Source: Castellaniella caeni NBRC 101664
GTDB lineage: Bacteria; Pseudomonadota; Gammaproteobacteria; Burkholderiales; Burkholderiaceae_B
DNA length: 49,950 nt
Assembly (NCBI RefSeq): GCF_001592225.1
Contig: NZ_BCWN01000026.1
Location: forward strand, 1-49,950
Direction: 5' to 3'
Positions 19,199-27,812 of this stretch are shown one piece after another. The notes under the pieces are model-generated. The model ran no database searches. It saw nothing but the letters and a program-made list of their open reading frames with translations, and was not told the DNA's origin. Made by a program: the position numbers and the translations under genes. The number at the start of each line of letters is the position of its first letter. Within the stretch, counting starts at the first letter, position 1.

Positions 19199-19218
19199 GA
19201 TACCCCCAAAACTACCCC
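19199..19218 (+). repeat. Short direct repeat inside the left island end (candidate integrase arm site)
   Basis: GATACCCCCAAAACTACCCC occurs here and again, identically, at 29048-29067 beside the integrase start. Both copies lie within about 70 bases of the island edges. Tyrosine integrases of this class bind short arm-type sites near the ends, so these are candidates; the role is inferred from position. Confidence 0.55.
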
Positions 19219-19498
19219 CGAAAGCCCTGGCTGCAGTTGGATCGTTCTGCACCGCCTCAGACCCGTTCCGCATTCTAAGTCACTAACGGTCATGGGACAA
19301 ACAGGGGCGTGCCGTGGCCCACATCCTCATCCGCACGACCGAGGGGTACGAAGCCCCGCCAGCAGGGAAAAGATACGAATACGAAAGGCGCCTGAGCGTC
19401 AAGCCCAAACTGCTCTCTCGGTGTGCGCCTATGTGTTGGTGAACACGTAGACATTAGGCCGCAGTTCCCTCGATCCGAGAGCCTGTTGGTCGGAAAAA
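19219..19498. other. Gene-free island stretch upstream of higB
   Basis: I see no supported gene. The open frames on the minus strand lack recognisable protein features or ribosome sites. Confidence 0.5.
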
Positions 19499-19557
19499 TC
19501 TCCCATATTGGGATTGACATAAAAGCTAAATAGGTAGATGATTCTCCCAAAATGGGA
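19499..19557 (+). promoter_or_regulatory. higBA promoter with two identical operator half-sets
   Basis: Two copies of TCTCCCAnnnTGGGA (19499-19513 and 19543-19557) are centred 44 bases apart. Between them lies a perfect -35 box TTGACA at 19514-19519 and, 17 bases on, a weak -10 box GATGAT at 19537-19542. The left palindrome touches the -35 box and the right one covers the start region, so a dimer bound at both would block transcription. The HigA-like domain encoded downstream is the likely binder. Confidence 0.7.
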
Positions 19558-19565
19558 ACATAAAT

Positions 19566-19838
19566 ATGCGGCTACTGGGACGAGAACGACTAGACGGCCT
19601 TCTAGGCGGAAGTGAGCAGGTCGAAAAATGGGTGCGTAGCTGGGCGACCGAGGTAATCGATGCGCACTGGAAGCAGCCATCAGATGTGCGTGATCAGTTT
19701 CCGAACTCTCGCCATCAAGGCGAGGGTGTCTTCACGTTCCCTGTGGGCAACTGCAATTGGGTGATCTGTTTGCTCATCGCCTTCCCCCAAGGCGTTGCCC
19801 TTATTACGGATTTGAAGGTCGAAGATGAAATCCACTGA
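19566..19838 (+). CDS. higB: HigB-family toxin (RelE-like mRNA interferase)
   Basis: The 90-residue protein has the HigB pattern: MRLLGRERLDGLL at the start, a tryptophan-rich helix (VEKWVRSWATEVIDAHWKQP), DVRDQFP, and a terminal beta strand region with NCNWVICLLIAFPQGVALI. HigB toxins cut mRNA on the ribosome. It begins 8 bases after the right-hand operator, with no clear ribosome site, and overlaps the next gene by 14 bases. Toxin-first order is normal for higBA. Confidence 0.8.
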   Translation: MRLLGRERLDGLLGGSEQVEKWVRSWATEVIDAHWKQPSDVRDQFPNSRHQGEGVFTFPVGNCNWVICLLIAFPQGVALITDLKVEDEIH

Positions 19839-21054
19839 ACAACCGAAAGTCATCCGCACAAGGGAGCAGTACAACGCTTACCTGGCTGAAGTCCAAGCGC
19901 TGATGGCGCAAGGCCCCTCACTAAACACAAGTGGCAGCGACAAGCTTGAACTTCTGACAGTGCTCCTGGAGGTCTACGAAAACACAAAGTACCCTGTGGA
20001 AAGCCCTGATCCGATTGATGCAATTCTCTTTCGAATGGGCGAGAAGGGTCTAAGGCAGGCGGATCTAATCCCATATTTTGGAACGAGTAGCAGGGTATCG
20101 GAGGTTCTCCGCCGCAAGCGGCCACTGACGGTTCAGATGATCCGCGCGCTATCTATCGGACTTGGCCTGTCCGCAGATACTCTTATTGGCCTGTCGGTTG
20201 CTGATAACCCAAAGAAGACGAATGAGGTTGATTGGTCTAAGTTCCCCGCCAAAGAAATGGCGAGGCGTGGATGGCTGGAGAATTTCTCAAAAAATGCAAA
20301 GTCGGAAGTTGAAGATATCGTAAAGGGATTTATATCGGATGCTGGACTACATTTCGGTGCAGCATCTTTCAGGCGGACAATTGCAGGGGAGGCTCAGTCG
20401 CCAACTACGCAGTATGCGCTGTACGCTTGGCTGGCGCGGGTAATTCAGTCTTCTAGGGACAAGAAAACCAAGCTTGGACACTTCGACGAGAACACGCTGA
20501 ATGCAGGATTCTTGAAGGAACTGGCGCAGTTGAGTTGGTCTGAGCGTGGCCCATTGCTAGCGGTTGAATACCTTGAGAAGCACGGAATCGCTGTTGTGAT
20601 CGAGCCGCATCTTAAGGGCACGCAGCTAGACGGGGCCGCACTCAAAGATGCTGACGGAACACCAATTGTCGGCTTAACCCTCCGGCACGATCGACTGGAC
20701 AACTTCTGGTTCACGCTTCTCCATGAAGTCGCACACCTTTGGAAGCATGTTAGCGATCGGGATGCATTCCTCGATGATCTGGATGCGTCCTCTGAAGACC
20801 GGCGAGAGGCGGAAGCCAATCGTCTAGCGAGGGAGGCGTTTATTCCTCGGTTGATTTGGAAGAGAAGCGATGCATTCATTTCGCCCGGGAAAGAGTCGAT
20901 TGACCGACTCTCTAGGGAATTGAAGATCCATCCCGCAATCATTGCCGGCAGGCTGCGCAAAGAAACCGGCAACTATCACCTGTTTAGCGATCTTGTTGGT
21001 CATAACCAGGTAAGAGCCATGTTCCACCAGCCCACTATCGATATCGAGGTCTGA
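19825..21054 (+). CDS. HigA-like antitoxin fused to an ImmA/IrrE-type metallopeptidase
   Basis: The 409-residue protein has a HigA-type helix-turn-helix at about residues 65-120 (GLRQADLIPYFGTSSRVSEV), the part expected to neutralise HigB and bind the two operators. The C-terminal half is an ImmA/IrrE (M78-like) zinc peptidase with HEVAH at 300-304 (LLHEVAHLWKH) and downstream acidic residues (EDRREAEANRLAREAFIP). In ImmA and IrrE such peptidases cleave repressors in response to stress, so the fusion could connect a damage or phage signal to loss of antitoxin activity. That link is inference; the domains are visible. Confidence 0.85.
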   Translation: MKSTEQPKVIRTREQYNAYLAEVQALMAQGPSLNTSGSDKLELLTVLLEVYENTKYPVESPDPIDAILFRMGEKGLRQADLIPYFGTSSRVSEVLRRKRPLTVQMIRALSIGLGLSADTLIGLSVADNPKKTNEVDWSKFPAKEMARRGWLENFSKNAKSEVEDIVKGFISDAGLHFGAASFRRTIAGEAQSPTTQYALYAWLARVIQSSRDKKTKLGHFDENTLNAGFLKELAQLSWSERGPLLAVEYLEKHGIAVVIEPHLKGTQLDGAALKDADGTPIVGLTLRHDRLDNFWFTLLHEVAHLWKHVSDRDAFLDDLDASSEDRREAEANRLAREAFIPRLIWKRSDAFISPGKESIDRLSRELKIHPAIIAGRLRKETGNYHLFSDLVGHNQVRAMFHQPTIDIEV

Positions 21055-21055
21055 G

Positions 21056-22186
21056 ATGACTGCCAACAACTACCTCCCGATCTACAAAGCAAAACCTGGT
21101 GAATTCCGGGCCCTCGCCGAAGCAAAGAAGACGCATGATCGCCGAACCTTGCCACTCTTTGAAGTATGCAGGATCGGAGAGGGGGTACGGACAGCAGCTC
21201 GCTTCAAGAATAGCAGTGCTCTGACCTGCGCCTATCTGGATGAAACGGCCCAGCGTATTGCGCAGGTCCGGAGCGGCAGGAGTGCTTTGGTGGACGCCTT
21301 CCAATGGAATCCTGACTCGCTTACGGAAACTGGCGAACACGTACTCCCTTACATCTATTCCAGACTTGAATCGATGGGCGTGCAAGTCATCCCCGTCATT
21401 GGCTATGACCGCTGGGACAGCACCACTTATCGACTCGCCATGCAAGGCGTAGAAGTCCCCGAAGACGGCTACTACTGCATGCGGCTCGACTCGCACGCGA
21501 TCGAAGACGCGGAAGATCCTGAGTTCTTCGAAGAGCGTGTGCTCGACATCCTTGATGACCTGAGCATTGAGCCAGAACGCTGCGCAGCCCTTATTGATTT
21601 TGGAGATGTCACAGCCCTGTCTATCGAAGACCTGACGGATCAGGCGGATCGAGTGATGCAGGTTCTCGCGCCATTGGGATTCAAGTTCTTCTCCACTGCC
21701 GGATGTTCACTCCCGCCGAGTATCGATAAGGCCGTCAAGAAGCAAGACTCAACGGGCAAAGTCATTCGGAAGGAAATGCTCCTCTGGCAGGCCATGCGGG
21801 TCACTTACCCTCAAGTGAAGTGGCTCTTTGGCGACTACGGCGTTCGCGGCCCCAACACTGCCGAAGACGTGATCTCGCCAAATACGAACGGAAAAATTCG
21901 GCACACGATAGGACAGAGTTACTACATTGTGCGGGGCCATTCTGTGCAACAGCCAGGAAAGGGGGCGCAGATGTACAAGCTTGCCAAAACCGTCGTAGAC
22001 TCCATCCACTACATGGGCAAGGACTTCAGTTGGGGAGATGCGCGGATTCTGGCCTGTAGCAAGGAAGAGTTCAAAGGTAACTCCACAGATTGGATTGCCA
22101 TTGACACTAGCCATCACATGGCGTGGGTTGTTGCTGAAGTTGAGGAGTTCGAGTTGAAAACCACCGCCTCGGTCGTAAGTGTCTAA
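21056..22186 (+). CDS. Beta family protein (phage T4 beta-like)
   Basis: The 376-residue protein resembles the Beta_protein family named after a T4 gene product: YLPIYKAKPGEFRALAEA at the start, SALVDAF, then RCAALIDFGDV and FKFFSTAGCSLPPSI later. The biochemical role of the family is not known to me. The ATG follows the previous stop codon by one base, so it is almost certainly made from the higBA transcript. It has no signal peptide or membrane segment. Its tight coupling to a toxin-antitoxin-peptidase unit suggests a third component rather than a passenger. Confidence 0.75.
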   Translation: MTANNYLPIYKAKPGEFRALAEAKKTHDRRTLPLFEVCRIGEGVRTAARFKNSSALTCAYLDETAQRIAQVRSGRSALVDAFQWNPDSLTETGEHVLPYIYSRLESMGVQVIPVIGYDRWDSTTYRLAMQGVEVPEDGYYCMRLDSHAIEDAEDPEFFEERVLDILDDLSIEPERCAALIDFGDVTALSIEDLTDQADRVMQVLAPLGFKFFSTAGCSLPPSIDKAVKKQDSTGKVIRKEMLLWQAMRVTYPQVKWLFGDYGVRGPNTAEDVISPNTNGKIRHTIGQSYYIVRGHSVQQPGKGAQMYKLAKTVVDSIHYMGKDFSWGDARILACSKEEFKGNSTDWIAIDTSHHMAWVVAEVEEFELKTTASVVSV

Positions 22187-22409
22187 GAAAAATTTTCAGC
22201 GAAGGCCTCGGAGAAGATTATAGGAAGGCATACGAAACAAACATCTAGCCTCGCTGGAACGCTTGCTTCGGAGATTTTGCGAATAAGCAGGCCTCACAGG
22301 TTGCAAAGAGCCTTGCAACCTCTGCACTCGCACAGAGAAGCGGCACCAAACAAAATGGCACCCAGATAGGGTAATCCTCCCGTAAAAGCGGTGAAGGAAT
22401 CTCCCATGT

Positions 22410-23522
22410 TTAAGCCTTCGTTGACGGCCTAAGCACACTCGCAGAAAGGCTCAGAGCAGCATTCGAATAAATTTCAGAAAACTCTAAGGGCAACCTCGCC
22501 GCCTTTCGAAGATACTCGCTCGCCAGTAGCACGAATTTCGAGGCATGGGGTGCCTCAACTGCCAACTTACGTTGGAGCCCAGTTACCCCACCAGACATCA
22601 ACAAGGAAAAGCTCAACTCACGTGCGAGCAATGAAGCTCCGAGTCCTTGCTGCGGAGCTTGCAGGATCTCGCGAACCAGTTGTTCAAATTTTTCAATTTC
22701 GGGAAAAATGCTAACAGCGTCGTCAGAGATAGTTCTGCTAGTCAATCGACGAATCTTTTGAGCCGCCTCCAGACTGTCGTAGCCGCCGTACAGGAGAGCC
22801 AACAACGATGACGAAAACTCATCTTGCGATGTTGGTCTTAGCAGCACCAAAAAGAGCCGGTTCGCCAACTCCGAGAGGGCCAGCAGAAACAGGCATAGCG
22901 AGTCGCCAAAAATCGCAACATGCTCGGGCTTTGCCGGATCGAGCTCTGTTCTAATCGATCTAAGTTTAGCAACGGTCTTCCGGCATTGTTCACCGGGGTC
23001 TTTCGCCATCCAGAACGCAGATTTCGCAAAATTCAGATACTCAGATGTCGCGGGATACTTCTTTGCTATGCCGAGAAAGCAATCCCACGCATCGATGTCC
23101 GCTGCCGCAGACTCAATACTCTTCGTTGTACCGCCCATACATTGAGCTAAGTCCTCGAATTCGGATTCGTGTAGTAAAGAGACTGACAATTCTGAAGCAC
23201 TAATACGATGGTCATGCTTTATTGCAACCTTTTCGTTCAACACGACGAATCCGTGGGTGGCTGCTGCACGAGTCATAACACCGCGAAGCCAAAAAGCTCG
23301 GCCGATTGCGGATTCTTTCGCTCCGCTTTTGCAGTCAAAGACCATTCGGATATGCCCGCCAATCGGTGCCGGAGCGACGGCTAAGACATCAAGATCGGTC
23401 AAAAGATATTTGGCCTGTTCGACCTGAGTGGATGCCTCTATATCCACCTCCAGTTGCGGCAGCCAGCGCTTTGAAACGCTCAATGATAGGGCAGTAGCTT
23501 TTTGTGCACGATCTTTCAGCAT
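22410..23522 (-). CDS. Unrecognised protein with PD-(D/E)XK-nuclease-like N-terminus
   Basis: The 370-residue protein is not one I can name. Residues 31-70 show STQVEQAKYLLTDLDVLAV, then RMVFDCKSG: an acidic residue (E35), D45 and a DCK motif (D63, K65) spaced as in PD-(D/E)XK nucleases, with beta-rich surroundings. The rest (about 110-370) is helical with several Leu-rich stretches (LCLFLLALSELANRLFLVLL) that look like buried helices rather than a signal. The start ATG is 5 bases after the upstream stop codon, with no ribosome site, so translation is probably coupled. No close relative comes to mind; a nuclease effector is a hypothesis. Confidence 0.7.
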   Translation of the reverse strand: MLKDRAQKATALSLSVSKRWLPQLEVDIEASTQVEQAKYLLTDLDVLAVAPAPIGGHIRMVFDCKSGAKESAIGRAFWLRGVMTRAAATHGFVVLNEKVAIKHDHRISASELSVSLLHESEFEDLAQCMGGTTKSIESAAADIDAWDCFLGIAKKYPATSEYLNFAKSAFWMAKDPGEQCRKTVAKLRSIRTELDPAKPEHVAIFGDSLCLFLLALSELANRLFLVLLRPTSQDEFSSSLLALLYGGYDSLEAAQKIRRLTSRTISDDAVSIFPEIEKFEQLVREILQAPQQGLGASLLARELSFSLLMSGGVTGLQRKLAVEAPHASKFVLLASEYLRKAARLPLEFSEIYSNAALSLSASVLRPSTKA

Positions 23523-23527
23523 TGGTA

Positions 23528-24814
23528 TTAAAATCCGAGCAAAAGTTGGCCGAGTTCAAACTGCTTTTCCTCTGGCAGTACAATCGTTTCCCGTTCACGC
23601 AGTTTGCGAGAGCTGATCAGAGACTCTACGTATTCCTGCGTTCCCGTCATAGCACTCATCGCCTCTTTGTCCAGCGACAAATCGGGAGGTCTGTCGCCTT
23701 CAACTAGCTGATACGCGATCCTCAACGATTCGCGGTTTTCCGGAGTGTCGATAATCTGAAGCTGCCGATACCCATTATCGAGCTTAACCAAGCGCGCAAT
23801 CCGACCTTGGACAAGGTTCTGATACTGCTCCGAGTAGTCGGTCGTAGGAGCCAGTTGAAGATCAGTCTTCAATTTGTACAGCACAGCACCGGGGCTACGA
23901 ATGCGGAATCGATTAGGTAGCAATTGTCCTTGTCGCACAGCGGAAACAATCGAAAGCGCCCGCTCATATTGTTCACGCTTCAACGGACTAACGTTCATGA
24001 AACCAGGTGTCGGCGAGAAAATAAAAAAAGACTGACCCGCATGAGTAGTAGATATCATCGGTGGCTTAACGAGGCCGTCCTGTGCGAGGCGCTTCAGTAA
24101 CTGAATATCATCAGGGCTAATCTTCGTGCCCGAAATCTCGCCTGTTTTCTCAATGAGTGACAACGGCCAGCCTTGAGCAGATTGAACCAATTTGAGTGTC
24201 CTCTGAACACTACCCGCACCGCAATTGGCCACATGGTCAGCGAAAACGTCTGCGTTTTCTGAGAAGTAGGTAGGATTGAGCAGCACAGTTTTGGCCCGCG
24301 CCCGACGGCTAATCAGGAAGCTACCTTGGGTGCCGATATCGATGCTAGCGTCAAAGAATTTTCTATCTGAACCGGTCAGACCGATTTTCCCAGCCAGGGA
24401 GTCTACATTGTGAGGCGCTTCCGCAAGCCGATCAACGATCTCCAGTGTCAGCTCTTCGAATTCATCAGGCTTCGCGACCGTCTCGAAGTAATCTCCGATA
24501 CCCTCGTAAAGCTGCTCAAAGTAAGGAACGGTGGGCAGCACCGCTTTAATGCGCTTTCCGTCTCTTGTAATTCGCACAAACTCGATTTCAGCCAGCAGCT
24601 CCACTATTCTATCTACAGTAAGACGAGGGATACCAAGCATCGTAGATGCTACGAGCTTCAGCAAGTCATACTCGATAAGAGGAAGCCCTCGAATATGCAA
24701 AGCCAGTTGGACTGCCATCCCGATTTCCGGGATTGACTCGAAGCGAGGAACCTCTTTGTCCCGGATTGCCAATTGAATTTCATGGCAGCGTGCTACTGCA
24801 ATTTTCTTATCCAT
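23528..24814 (-). CDS. Unrecognised protein with winged-helix-like segments, partner of the nuclease-like gene
   Basis: The 428-residue protein starts MDKKIAVARCHEIQLAIRDK. Residues about 28-90 (IPEIGMAVQLALHIRGLPL through LTVDRIVELLAEIEFVRI) and a second stretch near 235-260 (SPDDIQLLKRLAQDGLVKPP) read like winged helix-turn-helix domains. I see no ATPase or nuclease motif. It is first in a two-gene operon. A DNA- or RNA-sensing role paired with the nuclease-like partner would fit a defence system, but that is inference from fold-like patterns and from location in an island beside a toxin-antitoxin unit. Confidence 0.7.
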   Translation of the reverse strand: MDKKIAVARCHEIQLAIRDKEVPRFESIPEIGMAVQLALHIRGLPLIEYDLLKLVASTMLGIPRLTVDRIVELLAEIEFVRITRDGKRIKAVLPTVPYFEQLYEGIGDYFETVAKPDEFEELTLEIVDRLAEAPHNVDSLAGKIGLTGSDRKFFDASIDIGTQGSFLISRRARAKTVLLNPTYFSENADVFADHVANCGAGSVQRTLKLVQSAQGWPLSLIEKTGEISGTKISPDDIQLLKRLAQDGLVKPPMISTTHAGQSFFIFSPTPGFMNVSPLKREQYERALSIVSAVRQGQLLPNRFRIRSPGAVLYKLKTDLQLAPTTDYSEQYQNLVQGRIARLVKLDNGYRQLQIIDTPENRESLRIAYQLVEGDRPPDLSLDKEAMSAMTGTQEYVESLISSRKLRERETIVLPEEKQFELGQLLLGF

Positions 24815-24969
24815 TGAAATCTCTCGCAGATTGATTCGCTCACAATGATAGTCTACCCTATTCGGCGCCTCGGCCCCAGTTTATCCATCTGGGTACCACT
24901 GCAAATTTTCTATACTCCCGAAGCGCGACCGCAGCGAACCCCTACGCAACTGGCAGATCCAATAAAAAG

Positions 24970-26235
24970 ATGATGATCGGCACAGCGCCCCTGACATCAT
25001 TCGGCATCTTATTAGCGCCTTCGGGGGCGGGCAAGAGCTTCCACTATGGTCCGCTCACTGCCGCCATCACGCGGTGGTGCTCTCAGCGCGCTACTCAGGT
25101 ACCGATGGATCGCCACCAGCAGCAGGCCGCACATCGCGTTTGGAAGAAACGGGTACGACGCATCGAAGATGTCATCAAAGAATGTTTGGTGAACGGCGAG
25201 GAAACGCAGGCCATCGAGGCACTGCTGGCCAATGAGTTGGCGCAAGAACCGCGTCCCATCGTCCCGCAGGCGTTGCTGCACGATGACGTCTCAGTGCAGG
25301 CATTGTTGCGATCCTTAGAGCAGTGGCCGGTTTCAGGATGGATCGTTGATGAAGGCGCCGTAGCACTAAGCATGCTGCGGACCAAGGACTTCCCCACTCT
25401 GGCTAATCTTTCCAGCGGAAAGGTAATCCAGCACGGCCGTGTGGATGAACCACGCATGGAGATCCGTGGATTCCTGACGACATTGTTCATGGTGCAGCCC
25501 AGCCTCTTTAACACATTCTGTAAAAAACGAGGTGACGAGTTGAAAGCCAGCGGCTTGGACGCTCGCTTTCTCTATCACATCGTCCTCGATAAATGGACCG
25601 GATCAGAAGACCCCGACGATGTCAAAACTGGCCATGCTCATGAGCAATACGACGAACATGTAACAGCAATGCTGGATGAGCTTGATGCCTGTATCCGCAC
25701 TGGCAAGAAAGACCCGTCATCAGTGGCGTTAAGCAGGGGCGCCAAGGCAATTCTGCGTGAGCTACAAGAACGTAACCTTAGCCTGATGGCACAACCAGAT
25801 CTTGCACATTGCCGCGACTTCCTGGCCAAGCTGACCGGACACATTGCTCGCATGGCAGCCAAGAATCATGTGTTCCTGGGCTGCGAAGGCGACGTGTCGG
25901 CAGAACTGGTCGAAATGGCAGAGCAAGTCTGCTGGTATCACTTCGAGGCCTACCAATGGATGCACAACCCTCTGGAGCAAGAACCTCGGAAGGTACGGGA
26001 TGCAGCCACTCTCGTGCAGTGGATGCTTGACCATAGGGAGCGGCAGTTTGCCTATAGCCAAATCAGCAAGGTTGCAATGGTGATTGGCATGACAGTAGCC
26101 CGGCTGCGTAGCGCCATTGGGGAACTGTTCCATCAAGGACGTGCCCGCATGTTACGCCTTGGTGGAGAGGACTACATCGAATTGCTGCCGCCCCGTGACC
26201 ACCTAGAGCGTATCCTCGGCGATGTCCGCCTGTAG
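24970..26235 (+). CDS. DUF3987-type P-loop ATPase (replication helicase/primase-associated)
   Basis: The 421-residue protein has a Walker A (APSGAGKS) at about 16-23 and the DUF3987 pattern (GWIVDEGAVALSML, LSSGKVIQHGR, ARFLYHIVLDKW). The family occurs in integrated elements and plasmids with a helicase or primase-like replication role. The Walker motif lies unusually near the start, so the N-terminus may be missing: the frame is open upstream to 24835 without an ATG. The C-terminus (YSQISKVAMVIGMTVARLRSAIGELFHQGRARML) looks like a winged-helix DNA-binding end. With the Rep-like gene it probably formed the island's replication unit. Confidence 0.75.
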   Translation: MMIGTAPLTSFGILLAPSGAGKSFHYGPLTAAITRWCSQRATQVPMDRHQQQAAHRVWKKRVRRIEDVIKECLVNGEETQAIEALLANELAQEPRPIVPQALLHDDVSVQALLRSLEQWPVSGWIVDEGAVALSMLRTKDFPTLANLSSGKVIQHGRVDEPRMEIRGFLTTLFMVQPSLFNTFCKKRGDELKASGLDARFLYHIVLDKWTGSEDPDDVKTGHAHEQYDEHVTAMLDELDACIRTGKKDPSSVALSRGAKAILRELQERNLSLMAQPDLAHCRDFLAKLTGHIARMAAKNHVFLGCEGDVSAELVEMAEQVCWYHFEAYQWMHNPLEQEPRKVRDAATLVQWMLDHRERQFAYSQISKVAMVIGMTVARLRSAIGELFHQGRARMLRLGGEDYIELLPPRDHLERILGDVRL

Positions 26236-26420
26236 GCTCTGCTGCTTTATGCCTTGGATATGCGGACGTTTCCGTATATCGGCACATCGTAGCCGGTCCC
26301 GTCCCCTACCGACATTTTGACAAAACCTGTCCTGACCTTGCCGTGAATTTGGTGAGGCAGGACTTCTGGTTTTTATTAGGATTAATTTATATATTTAATA
26401 AATCCAATAGGAATTATGAA

Positions 26421-27742
26421 ATGAAAGTCATGATCGACGAGAACGACAGAGAAATGATCAATGACCCTGTCGAAGATCTGCAAGCTGATGATCCGATGCA
26501 GCAAAACCATGCTGATAACGATATCCAGGCTGACACCAGCCATGGTGAACGATCCGATGTGCCAAGCATCATCGAGAACCTTGAACGCAACATGAGCACA
26601 ACCTATGGCCTGGATGGCAAGGCCTATCGCATAGGCATCAGCGTGAAGGGCCTGATCGCTCAGATTGAATTCATGCAGCATGTCATCGACACACACGATC
26701 TCCCTTACGCGCAATCAAAAGCAATCCTGACGGAACGCTCATCGCCATCCCTGGCAAGATGGCGTATTTCATGGACTTACTACCCTGCTTCAGCCGTCTG
26801 ATCTTCGACGGACTGGCGCTATCCCCTGACCTCACTCTGTTCCACCGCGTCTACGCCTTGCATCGGGTGCGCCAATACTGTGGATTGTCTGACACCGGAA
26901 GCGATGTCAGCGTAGCACTGGTCCGCAACGACTTCGTGATGGATCTGCGTGCGGAAGGCGACCGTATCGGCATCCAGCGATTGATCAAGAACTGGCAACG
27001 TAACGCCGACGAGAACGCCAAGCGGCTGAAAGTCTACATCAACGCCTTACACGACCGCTATGCGCGTCTCCTGGTGATTCGCCTTGACCTGATGTATCGT
27101 CAAGCGGCGTGCCAGGACGAGGAGCAAGCATTGGACTGGCACCAACACCTGCAAGACCGCAATGCACGGGAGTACATAGCCTTTTCCAAAGATGAACCGC
27201 TGAACGGCTATTGTGACGACCTGCCCCGTGTTGACATCTTGACCGTGACGGAAGACTGGCGGCACTTCAAGGACAACATGCGCGGCAAGCCGTCCCTATT
27301 CCGGCACATGGTCGGCTATGTGACCTCCATCGAATTCAGCAGTACGGGAGGCCACCATCTGCATGTAGCGCTGATTTTCGATGGCTCACACAGACAGCAC
27401 GAATGGCTGGGCGACCAGATCGGCCAATACTGGGTAGAAATCACCGGCGGACGTGGTTACTACCACAACTGCAACCGGGGTTCCTACAAGTATCCGGGGA
27501 CGGGCCAGATTGACCACCATGATGCGGAAAAGCGCCGCAACCTGATGCGGACACTGATGTACTTGGCAAAGAAAGATCAGTTCGTCCGAGTGAAGGCATC
27601 GCCCAAGTCCAAAACCTTCATGACAGGACACTTGCCAAGCCCCCTGCCCAGGCGCACCGGGCGACCACGTACCAAGGGGATGGATCACCTACCCAACGAG
27701 GCACCCGACAGCCCAAGCAGCCTGACGGATGCCGTCACTTAG
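26421..27742 (+). pseudogene. Frameshifted Rep-like gene (inovirus Gp2 / YagK-YfjJ family)
   Basis: Two open frames look like halves of one protein. The first starts MKVMIDENDREMIND at 26421 and runs to 26801; the second, in another frame, begins MAYFMDLLPC at 26759 and ends at 27742. In the second frame the sequence upstream of that ATG still reads sensibly (NPDGTLIAIPGKMAYFMD), and one extra A in the AAAA run at 26717-26720 would join both frames. The second half has the YagK/YfjJ-type core with GHHLHVALIFDG, an HUH-like metal motif, and ITGGRGYYHNCNRG. If the frameshift is real, the island may not replicate alone; a translated 327-residue C-terminal protein is still possible. Confidence 0.65.
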
Positions 27743-27755
27743 GTAAATAGCTGCC

Positions 27756-27795
27756 ATCCAAAATGGTTCCCGCCGCCCGGGGAACCATTTTGGAT
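27756..27795. terminator. Bidirectional terminator between rep and int
   Basis: A 16-bp perfect inverted repeat (ATCCAAAATGGTTCCC and its complement, loop GCCGCCCG) separates convergent genes. It is flanked by T-rich sequence on the right (GTTTTTATT), so it can stop both the Rep-like and the integrase transcripts. Confidence 0.8.
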
Positions 27796-27812
27796 ATGCG
27801 TTTTTATTCGCT

